The notes beneath the pieces are model-generated. The model did no database searches, was not told the origin of the DNA, and saw only the letters and a list, made by a program, of their open reading frames with translations. From positions 1 to 38,671 of the forward strand of contig JBJEPX010000060.1 of the NCBI GenBank assembly GCA_051881455.1: a stretch of 38,671 nucleotides of DNA, in the 5' to 3' direction. Every line of letters begins with the position of its first letter. The first letter of the stretch is position 1. The position numbers and the translations under genes are program-made. Source of the DNA: Fimenecus sp051881455. GTDB lineage: Bacteria; Bacillota; Clostridia; Oscillospirales; Acutalibacteraceae. Shown here piece by piece: positions 25,781 to 31,326 of this stretch.

Positions 25781-25912
25781 AATGAAATTCGTTCCTTGCG
25801 GAACGAGTGAAATATTACTGAGTAATGTGAAATACGCTTCGCGTATGAAATATGCTGCGGCATATGAAGAAACGAATTTCATTTCACATTTTGTCGTATG
25901 ACAAAATATTTC
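25781..25912. repeat. Array of five mini-hairpins with GAAAT-type linkers
   Basis: Five perfect small palindromes follow one another: CGTTCC/GGAACG (25790-25805), ATTACT/AGTAAT (25814-25826), ATACGC/GCGTAT (25832-25846), ATATGC/GCATAT (25850-25865) and ATTTTGT/ACAAAAT (25888-25907). Most are joined by (G)TGAAAT or its complement ATTTCA. The first four are enclosed by a perfect 13-bp inverted repeat, AATGAAATTCGTT (25781-25793) and AACGAATTTCATT (25871-25883). No gene is present; open frames here are by-products of the palindromes. Confidence 0.85.
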
Positions 25913-25987
25913 ATCAGCTACACGCTCTTGTCGGTTCAAGTCCACATCAGAAATTCGCGGCGGTATCTTTTTTGCTACCTCTTTACA

Positions 25988-26017
25988 GAAACAAGCACGC
26001 TTTCGCGTGCTTGTTTC
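25988..26017. terminator. Hairpin resembling the tRNA-Gln terminator, opposite orientation
   Basis: A perfect 13-bp stem GAAACAAGCACGC and GCGTGCTTGTTTC with loop TTTC. It may terminate minus-strand transcription of the gene at 26120-27073, although the T tail (TTGTTTC) is interrupted. Confidence 0.6.
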
Positions 26018-26019
26018 AA

Positions 26020-26098
26020 CAAAGTGTGCTTCTTGGCACGAGAAGTGATGCTTCGCATCGTGAAATTTCTGCGGAAATGTGTGGTACAGCACACTGCA
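26020..26098. repeat. Second mini-hairpin array
   Basis: Consecutive short palindromes GTGC/GCAC (26026-26039), GATGC/GCATC (26047-26059), ATTTC/GAAAT (26065-26078) and GTGTG/CACAC (26079-26094), with GTGAAAT as linker. Same architecture as the array at 25781 but more diverged. It lies just beyond the 3' end of the minus-strand gene at 26120. Confidence 0.65.
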
Positions 26099-26119
26099 CT
26101 TTACATTGTGCTCAAACCG

Positions 26120-27073
26120 TTATGCAACATCGGAAAGATTTTGCATTGTGTTATTATGCAAGGTTTGAGACTTTTCGTATTCAGCAATTTTTTTCTCAAT
26201 TTCGTCTGCCTTTTCGTATTCTTCGATACATTCGCAGAAATCGTAATATTCGGCAAGATGCAGTTGCTTGTCTTTTTCATCGCTTGCCACGATAAGCGCG
26301 TCAAAGGCGGAAAGTATTGCTTTCTTTTGAGCTTCGTTAAATTCTATGTATTCATTATCAATGTAATGCATAAGAATGTATGTATCCATGTAATAATATC
26401 CGGAGGGTGAGCGCTCTAACATCTTTTCAAGGAAAACCTCACTGTACTTATCGTAGTTTTCATTGATGAGCAAAAGGCAAAACCAGTCAGTTACAAACAT
26501 CTGATATGCAGTTTCATTATCGGCATATGAATACGCACATTTTGAATTTTTGAAAGTGCGCAAAAATTCTTTTGTGTCCGAAAGCGCCGTTTCAAAATGC
26601 TTTTCAGCCTCAACGGGATTGTCTATGTCGGGCATAAGTGTGTCGTACGCGTCGCAAACATAAATCAAATCGGCAAGCTCGCCGCTTTCTTCATACTTTT
26701 CTAATCTCTTTTCAGGTGAATTAAGTAATCCGATTACAAAAAGAGCGGCAAATATAAGCACTACCACGCCTGCTATGCACCCTATGATGATTGCGGCTGT
26801 CTTTCCCTTTTTGCGCTCAGGAAGTTGACCGGGCATGTAAGGATACGGTGTTTGACTGTAATATCCCTGCGGTGTGCCACCGTATTGGTTGCCCTGACCG
26901 TACATATTCTGTTGCGGATTTACAGGAGCACCTGCGGGATAACTGCCGTATGGCCGGTACTGCCCGTTTTGATTATTGGCAAAACCGTTTTGCTGAACAC
27001 CCGAATAAGGAACCTGTTGAGGCTCACCTGCGTTTTGTTCCGCAAAATTGTTCTTTTCTTCTTCATTAAACAT
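26120..27073 (-). CDS. Single-pass membrane protein with disordered Gln/Pro/Tyr-rich N-terminus
   Basis: I do not recognise a named family. The 317-residue protein has a long low-complexity N-terminus (residues 1-85, rich in Gln, Asn, Gly, Pro and Tyr) ending in a basic ERKKGK stop, one transmembrane segment (about 92-117), and a helical, acidic outer domain of about 200 residues with TPR-like alternation (ESGELADLIYVCDAYDTLM, EYYDFCECIEEYEKADEIEKK). Such layouts are common in Clostridia for proteins of unknown role. The start has GGGGGAG upstream and a good minus-strand promoter. It ends in the hairpin-rich spacer. Confidence 0.8.
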   Translation of the reverse strand: MFNEEEKNNFAEQNAGEPQQVPYSGVQQNGFANNQNGQYRPYGSYPAGAPVNPQQNMYGQGNQYGGTPQGYYSQTPYPYMPGQLPERKKGKTAAIIIGCIAGVVVLIFAALFVIGLLNSPEKRLEKYEESGELADLIYVCDAYDTLMPDIDNPVEAEKHFETALSDTKEFLRTFKNSKCAYSYADNETAYQMFVTDWFCLLLINENYDKYSEVFLEKMLERSPSGYYYMDTYILMHYIDNEYIEFNEAQKKAILSAFDALIVASDEKDKQLHLAEYYDFCECIEEYEKADEIEKKIAEYEKSQTLHNNTMQNLSDVA

Positions 27074-27093
27074 AATAACTCCCCCTTTTTTTC

Positions 27094-27122
27094 ATAGTAC
27101 ATTATTTTAACTGTCCTGTCAA
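27094..27122 (-). promoter_or_regulatory. Promoter of the minus-strand membrane protein gene
   Basis: On the minus strand, a perfect TTGACA (27117-27122), 17 bases, then TACTAT (27094-27099). Confidence 0.7.
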
Positions 27123-27140
27123 GGATTTACACCTATTCCC

Positions 27141-27203
27141 ATATTCCGTTTTTTTGAGTGAAACATTATATAAGACTTCTTGAAAGCTGTTAAAACGGAA
27201 TAT
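27141..27203. repeat. 12-bp inverted repeat in divergent spacer
   Basis: ATATTCCGTTTT (27141-27152) and AAAACGGAATAT (27192-27203) are perfect inverted copies separated by 39 bases, directly before a terminator hairpin. Confidence 0.6.
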
Positions 27204-27204
27204 T

Positions 27205-27236
27205 AAAAAAGCTGATGCATCTGCATCGGCTTTTTC
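27205..27236. terminator. Terminator-like hairpin between divergent genes
   Basis: AAAAAGCTGATGCA and TGCATCGGCTTTTT form a long stem with one wobble and a 2-base loop. It lies between two divergent genes, where no terminator is needed for either, so it may end a short unannotated transcript. Confidence 0.7.
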
Positions 27237-27284
27237 GTTTGTATCTGCAAATTTGCAATTGATTTTCTTCTTTGGATTTGATAT

Positions 27285-27290
27285 TATAAT
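27285..27290 (+). promoter_or_regulatory. Possible -10 box of the ZIP transporter gene
   Basis: A perfect TATAAT 19 bases before the start codon; the nearest -35-like element TTGATT (27259) has a 20-base spacer. Confidence 0.45.
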
Positions 27291-27309
27291 ACTGAAATAA
27301 GGTGATTTT

Positions 27310-28071
27310 ATGCAAATTGTAATCTTAACTGCCCTGGGAGTGGGGCTTGCAACCGTATTCGGCAGTATTATCGGCTTTGCGCTAAAAAAAATACCCCATA
27401 AATTTAATGATATAGTATTGGGCTTTGCCGCAGGAATAATGCTTGCCGCCGCTGTGTTGGGACTTGTTGTGCCGGCAGTAGAAAAATCAAGCGGAATAAT
27501 TGGGCTGATAATCGTAATTGCAGGAATAATGTGCGGCGCACTGTTTTTAAGCCTTGTGGACCGCTTTGTGCCACATATGCATCATATTACAGGCACAGAC
27601 AAAGAAAAGCACGGTGAAAATTCAGCACAGCTTAACCGTGTAATGCTTTTTGTTTTTGCTATTGCAATTCATAATCTGCCTGAGGGCATCGCCGCAGGAG
27701 TAAGCTTCGGTACGGGCAATATCTCCGATGCCGTAACCGTGGCAGGGGGTATAGCGCTCCAAAATATTCCCGAGGGTATGGTAATAATAGCTCCTATGCT
27801 TAATGCAGGTATTAAAAAGACAAGAGCTTTCATAATTGCTTTATGTACTGGTCTTGTTGAGGTAATCGGTACAATGATAGGCTATTTTGTTGTTTCCGTC
27901 TCTGTTGCGATTCTTCCCTTCGCACTTGCCTTTGCAGGGGGAACTATGCTTTATGTGATAAGCGATGAAATGATACCAGAAACCCATTCTCACGGCTTTG
28001 AAAAAGGCGCAACCTATTCCTTGCTTGCAGGTTTTTGTGTAATGCTTGCAATGGATGTGCTTATCGGATAA
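27310..28071 (+). CDS. ZIP family divalent metal transporter
   Basis: A membrane carrier that probably imports zinc or related divalent metals. The 253-residue protein has about eight hydrophobic segments. The metal-binding motifs of the family are present: AIAIHNLPEGIAAGVSFG in one central helix and ALQNIPEGMVI in the next. A His-containing cytoplasmic loop (PHMHHITGTDKEKHGE) sits between helices 3 and 4. It resembles the ZupT/GufA-type branch. The sigK gene follows after an unusual hairpin. The ribosome binding site is AAGGTG. Confidence 0.92.
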   Translation: MQIVILTALGVGLATVFGSIIGFALKKIPHKFNDIVLGFAAGIMLAAAVLGLVVPAVEKSSGIIGLIIVIAGIMCGALFLSLVDRFVPHMHHITGTDKEKHGENSAQLNRVMLFVFAIAIHNLPEGIAAGVSFGTGNISDAVTVAGGIALQNIPEGMVIIAPMLNAGIKKTRAFIIALCTGLVEVIGTMIGYFVVSVSVAILPFALAFAGGTMLYVISDEMIPETHSHGFEKGATYSLLAGFCVMLAMDVLIG

Positions 28072-28094
28072 TTTTTAAGGGACTTGCACCGAAG

Positions 28095-28132
28095 AAACAC
28101 CTTCTGCATATAATGCATGGAGGTGTTTTTTT
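28095..28132 (+). promoter_or_regulatory. Hairpin that ends zupT-like transcript and masks the sigK ribosome binding site
   Basis: AAACACCTTC (28095-28104) pairs with GGAGGTGTTT (28119-28128), and TGCAT with ATGCA inside, giving a 15-pair stem with one bulge, followed by T4 up to the sigK ATG at 28133. The 3' arm is the sigK ribosome binding site. CATATAAT (28107-28114) in the loop region resembles a sigma-E or housekeeping -10 box; no clear -35 box was found. Confidence 0.7.
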
Positions 28133-28828
28133 ATGTTATTATCATTACTTCAAAGCATATCCGCAAATTTTCTGTATTTAATTCTTCACCTTACAAACAG
28201 TAATTCTTTCGAAAAGCCGCTGTCGCATAAGGAGGAGCAGGAGGCGCTTATAAAATATCACCGTGACGGAGATATAGAGGCGCGAAACCGCCTTGTAAAT
28301 CACAATATGCGTCTGGTGGCTCATATTGTGAAAAAATATTATGCAAATTATTCCGATCAGGAGGACATAATATCAATAGGAACAATAGGACTTATAAAAG
28401 GAATAAATACTTTTGATTATTCAAAAGGTACAAAGCTTGCAACATATGCTTCAAAATGTATTGAAAATGAAATACTTATGCACTTTCGTTCAAAGAAAAA
28501 AAGCTCTTTGGAAATTTCGATGAACGAACCTATTGATATAGACAGCGAGGGCAATCCGCTTACCTTTACCGATATAATTTTCAGCAACGAAACAGTATTT
28601 GACGATGTGGATTTAAAATTGAAAACCGAACAGCTCTATTCTTATCTCGAGAAAATCAAAGAGCCGAGGCACCGTGAAATACTGATTATGCGTTACGGAC
28701 TTTACGATACAGAGCCTATGACTCAGCGTGAAATTGCACAAAAACTTAAAATCTCCCGTTCATATGTGTCAAGAATTGAAAAAAAGGCGATAGAAGAGCT
28801 GAGAAGTATGTTTAATGTTCAATCTTGA
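28133..28828 (+). CDS. sigK: Sporulation sigma factor SigK (late mother-cell)
   Basis: Sigma-K directs the last stage of mother-cell gene expression in sporulation. The 231-residue protein has a hydrophobic pro-sequence (MLLSLLQSISANFLYLILHL) as in pro-SigK, which must be cleaved by a SpoIVFB-type protease, then region 2 (NHNMRLVAHIVKKYY, DIISIGTIGLIKGINTFDYSKGTKLATYASKCIENEILM) and region 4 (REILIMRYGLYD, TQREIAQKLKISRSYVSRIEKKA). The gene is uninterrupted; no skin-type element splits it. Its ribosome binding site GGAGGTG is inside the preceding hairpin. Its presence indicates that the organism has, or recently had, the ability to form endospores. Confidence 0.95.
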   Translation: MLLSLLQSISANFLYLILHLTNSNSFEKPLSHKEEQEALIKYHRDGDIEARNRLVNHNMRLVAHIVKKYYANYSDQEDIISIGTIGLIKGINTFDYSKGTKLATYASKCIENEILMHFRSKKKSSLEISMNEPIDIDSEGNPLTFTDIIFSNETVFDDVDLKLKTEQLYSYLEKIKEPRHREILIMRYGLYDTEPMTQREIAQKLKISRSYVSRIEKKAIEELRSMFNVQS

Positions 28829-28858
28829 TTTGCTCAAAAATGCAAGTTTAGGGTGAAC

Positions 28859-28883
28859 CGTCATTCATTTTATGGCGTTTTTT
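28859..28883 (+). terminator. Terminator after sigK
   Basis: CGTCAT pairs with ATGGCG (one G-T pair) across a 7-base loop, followed by six T. The stem is short but well placed 30 bases after the stop codon. Confidence 0.6.
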
Positions 28884-28944
28884 ACAAAAAAATAGAGTTT
28901 TTGCTTCTGAATTTGCAATTTTATAAAAAATAATCCCAAAATGG

Positions 28945-28973
28945 TTGACCTGATTTTCCCGATATGATATAAT
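28945..28973 (+). promoter_or_regulatory. Strong promoter of gdhA
   Basis: TTGACC (28945-28950), 17 bases, TATAAT (28968-28973), with an extended -10 TGA just before it. Confidence 0.88.
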
Positions 28974-29014
28974 TCGGCTTGTAATTTTACAATTTATCGA
29001 GGTAGTGTGTAAAA

Positions 29015-30355
29015 ATGAAAAATCAGTATCTAATTGAACTTGTTGAAACGGTCAAAAAGCGTAATCCCAACGAGCCGGAGTTCTTGCAGGCGGTCGAAGA
29101 GGTTCTTGAATCCTTGGAGCCCGTAATTGACAAGCATCCGGAGTTTATCGAAAAGGGAGTAATGGCAAGCCTTGTAGAGCCTGAAAGAATTATCAAATTC
29201 CGCGTTCCGTGGCTTGACGATAACGGTAAGGTTCAGATTAACCGCGGCTTCCGTATTCAGTTCAACTCTGCAATCGGACCATATAAAGGCGGACTTCGTT
29301 TCCACCCGTCTGTTTACGAGGGAATTATCAAATTCTTGGGCTTTGAGCAGATTTTCAAGAATTCACTTACGGGACTTCCCATCGGTGGCGCTAAGGGCGG
29401 CTCGGATTTTGACCCCAAGGGTAAATCAGATGTTGAGGTTATGCGTTTTTGCCAGAGCTTTATGACAGAACTTTCAAAGCACATAGGTGCGGATACCGAT
29501 ATTCCCGCAGGCGATATCGGCGTAGGTGCCCGTGAAATCGGTTATATGTTCGGTCAGTACAAGAGAATTCAGAACGGCTTTTCAGGCGTTCTTACAGGTA
29601 AGGGACTTTCCTACGGCGGAAGCCTTGTTCGCAAAGAGGCAACGGGCTACGGACTTTGCTATTTCACCGAGGAGATGCTCCGTGCAAAGGGCGATTCCTT
29701 TAAGGGCAAAACCGTGGTTATTTCAGGTTCAGGTAATGTTGCTATTTATGCCGCTGAAAAGGCTATACAGCTTGGCGGCAAGGTTGTTACTTTCTCTGAT
29801 TCAAACGGATATATTTATGATAAAAACGGCGTAGATTTAGCACTTGTAAAACAGCTTAAAGAGGTTGAGCGCAAGCGTATTAAGGAATATGTAAACACTC
29901 ATCCCGAGGCTGAATATCACGATGGCTGCAAGGGCGTGTGGACAGTAAAATGCGATATTGCACTTCCCTGCGCTACGCAGAACGAACTTGACGGTGACAG
30001 CGCAAAAGCTCTTGTTGCAAACGGCGTAATTGCAGTTGCCGAGGGCGCAAATATGCCATCAACTCCTGAGGCAATCGAGTGCTTCCAGTCAAACTGCGTG
30101 TTGTTCGGACCTGCCAAAGCGGCGAACGCAGGCGGTGTTGCAACATCTGCCCTTGAAATGAGCCAGAACTCAATCAGATATTCATGGACATTTGAAGAAA
30201 CCGACGCAAAGCTTCGTGAAATTATGATTGATATTTATAACAAGAGTGCCGCCGCCGCAAAGGAATACGGCATGGAGGATAATCTTGTTGCAGGAGCAAA
30301 CATTGCAGGCTTCTTAAAGGTTGCAGATGCAATGATGGCTTATGGCGTGGTTTAA
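29015..30355 (+). CDS. gdhA: Glutamate dehydrogenase (NADP-type, hexameric)
   Basis: The enzyme assimilates ammonium by reductive amination of 2-oxoglutarate to glutamate. The 446-residue protein matches the short hexameric class. Visible motifs are GPYKGGLRFHP (substrate Lys), LPIGGAKGGSDFDPKGKSD with catalytic K127, PAGDIGVG with D167, and a Rossmann motif VISGSGNVAIYAAEKA. The overall sequence fits the NADP-preferring enzymes of gut Clostridia and Bacteroides; coenzyme preference is inferred. It has its own strong promoter and terminator. The ribosome binding site is GAGGTAG. Confidence 0.97.
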   Translation: MKNQYLIELVETVKKRNPNEPEFLQAVEEVLESLEPVIDKHPEFIEKGVMASLVEPERIIKFRVPWLDDNGKVQINRGFRIQFNSAIGPYKGGLRFHPSVYEGIIKFLGFEQIFKNSLTGLPIGGAKGGSDFDPKGKSDVEVMRFCQSFMTELSKHIGADTDIPAGDIGVGAREIGYMFGQYKRIQNGFSGVLTGKGLSYGGSLVRKEATGYGLCYFTEEMLRAKGDSFKGKTVVISGSGNVAIYAAEKAIQLGGKVVTFSDSNGYIYDKNGVDLALVKQLKEVERKRIKEYVNTHPEAEYHDGCKGVWTVKCDIALPCATQNELDGDSAKALVANGVIAVAEGANMPSTPEAIECFQSNCVLFGPAKAANAGGVATSALEMSQNSIRYSWTFEETDAKLREIMIDIYNKSAAAAKEYGMEDNLVAGANIAGFLKVADAMMAYGVV

Positions 30356-30370
30356 TAACGAATTTTGTTT

Positions 30371-30410
30371 GATAAAAAAGCGCAGAGCGTATGCCCTGCG
30401 CTTTTTTATC
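30371..30410 (+). terminator. Terminator after gdhA
   Basis: A perfect 15-bp stem, GATAAAAAAGCGCAG (30371-30385) and CTGCGCTTTTTTATC (30396-30410), with a 10-base loop. Confidence 0.95.
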
Positions 30411-30418
30411 ATAAAATG

Positions 30419-30447
30419 TTGAAATCCGTAAATTGTTGCTGTAAAAT
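30419..30447 (+). promoter_or_regulatory. Promoter of the Cys-rich membrane protein gene
   Basis: TTGAAA (30419-30424), 17 bases, TAAAAT (30442-30447), the same boxes and spacing as the pgi promoter. It is 28 bases before the ATG at 30475. Confidence 0.75.
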
Positions 30448-30474
30448 CTTACTATGTAATTAGGAGTGAATAAA

Positions 30475-31232
30475 ATGAACCGTATAAGACTGTTTTAATC
30501 GGGAGCGCTTTTTTGTTTGCTGTTTATTGTGTTATCTTTAATCCCGAACTGCCTTTCTCACAGCCCGAATGGGTATATGCTCTTGCAACTGTTTTTTATG
30601 CCGCATTTCCCATAAAGGATATGCTTGCGCCGTTCACGAATAATACATATAAAGGAAGACAGTTCAAAAAGTATTATATTCCCGCAGAAAATTTTGACAA
30701 AGCCGAATTTGAGAAAATCAAAAAGAAATATAACAGGGGAGCACTCTGCTCAATGCTTTTTTGGCTTGCATATATGAGCGTTCCGTCGTTGCTTTATCTA
30801 TTCGGCATTATCGGAAAAGAATGGGTGTTTTTCTTCTTTGCACTTTCAAATTTTGCCATATTTTATGCAGTTTTCGGATGGTGCCCAATCAACAAATTTT
30901 TTATGAAAACAAATTGCTGTAACGAATGCCGCGTATATAATTGGGATAGCTTTTTTCAATACAGCTTTTTAATTCTGATTCCCAATAAATATACCGTAAC
31001 ACTGTTTTTGCTGGGTGTTGCGTCCCTGTTGGAATGGGAGACAATGCATGCAATTCATCCCGAAAGATTCTATAAAATCAGCAATGCCTGCCTTTCGTGT
31101 GAAAAATGTGATATGGAAGCGTGCAAAAAGCATAAAAAACGCTTTTTCAGCAAAAAACTTAAATCGGAGCATTGTGCTGATGATACAAAGGATTTTGAAC
31201 ACAATGTCCCCGAAAATGTGATATCGAAATAA
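30475..31232 (+). CDS. Polytopic membrane protein with C-terminal cysteine cluster, start-proximal frameshift
   Basis: I do not recognise a named family. TAGGAG precedes ATG at 30475, but that frame ends after MNRIRLF at TAA 30496-30498. The main frame is open from 30474 to the stop at 31232 but has no ATG near its start; one more T in the T4 run at 30493-30496 would join them as MNRIRLFLIGSAFLFAVYC, a normal first membrane segment, giving 252 residues. A TTG at 30513 with GGGAG upstream is an alternative start. About five hydrophobic segments are visible. A conserved-looking tail has NCCNECRVYNWDSFF, a HPERF motif and CLSCEKCDMEACKKH, suggesting a metal or cluster site at the cytoplasmic end. 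Confidence 0.65.
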
Positions 31233-31259
31233 ATCCCCGATTTTAGGGGATTTTATTTT
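31231..31259 (+). terminator. Terminator after the Cys-rich membrane protein gene
   Basis: AAATCCCC (31231-31238) pairs with GGGGATTT (31246-31253) across a 7-base loop, followed by a T-rich stretch. Confidence 0.85.
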
Positions 31260-31268
31260 GCGTATATG

Positions 31269-31297
31269 TTGAAAAAACAAAACCCATTTGTTATAAT
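31269..31297 (+). promoter_or_regulatory. Promoter of the GH63-like gene
   Basis: TTGAAA (31269-31274), 17 bases, TATAAT (31292-31297). Transcription would start near 31304, so a TTG start at 31297 is excluded and the ATG at 31327 is the start. Confidence 0.85.
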
Positions 31298-31326
31298 TGT
31301 TCCATTATTTAAGCGAGGTATCGTAT

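Noticed and set aside
25564..26092. Minus-strand open frames across the tRNAs and hairpin array
   Set aside because: The peptides (for example GRRDSNSR) are typical mistranslations of tRNA T-arms, and the rest reads through palindromes.
25781..26098. CRISPR array
   Set aside because: There is no constant direct repeat of 24-40 bases with unique spacers; the units are self-complementary and differ from each other, and no cas genes are near.
28829..29014. Riboswitch or T-box leader before gdhA
   Set aside because: Only a short terminator and a promoter are visible; the leader after the promoter is about 35 bases, too short for a known riboswitch.
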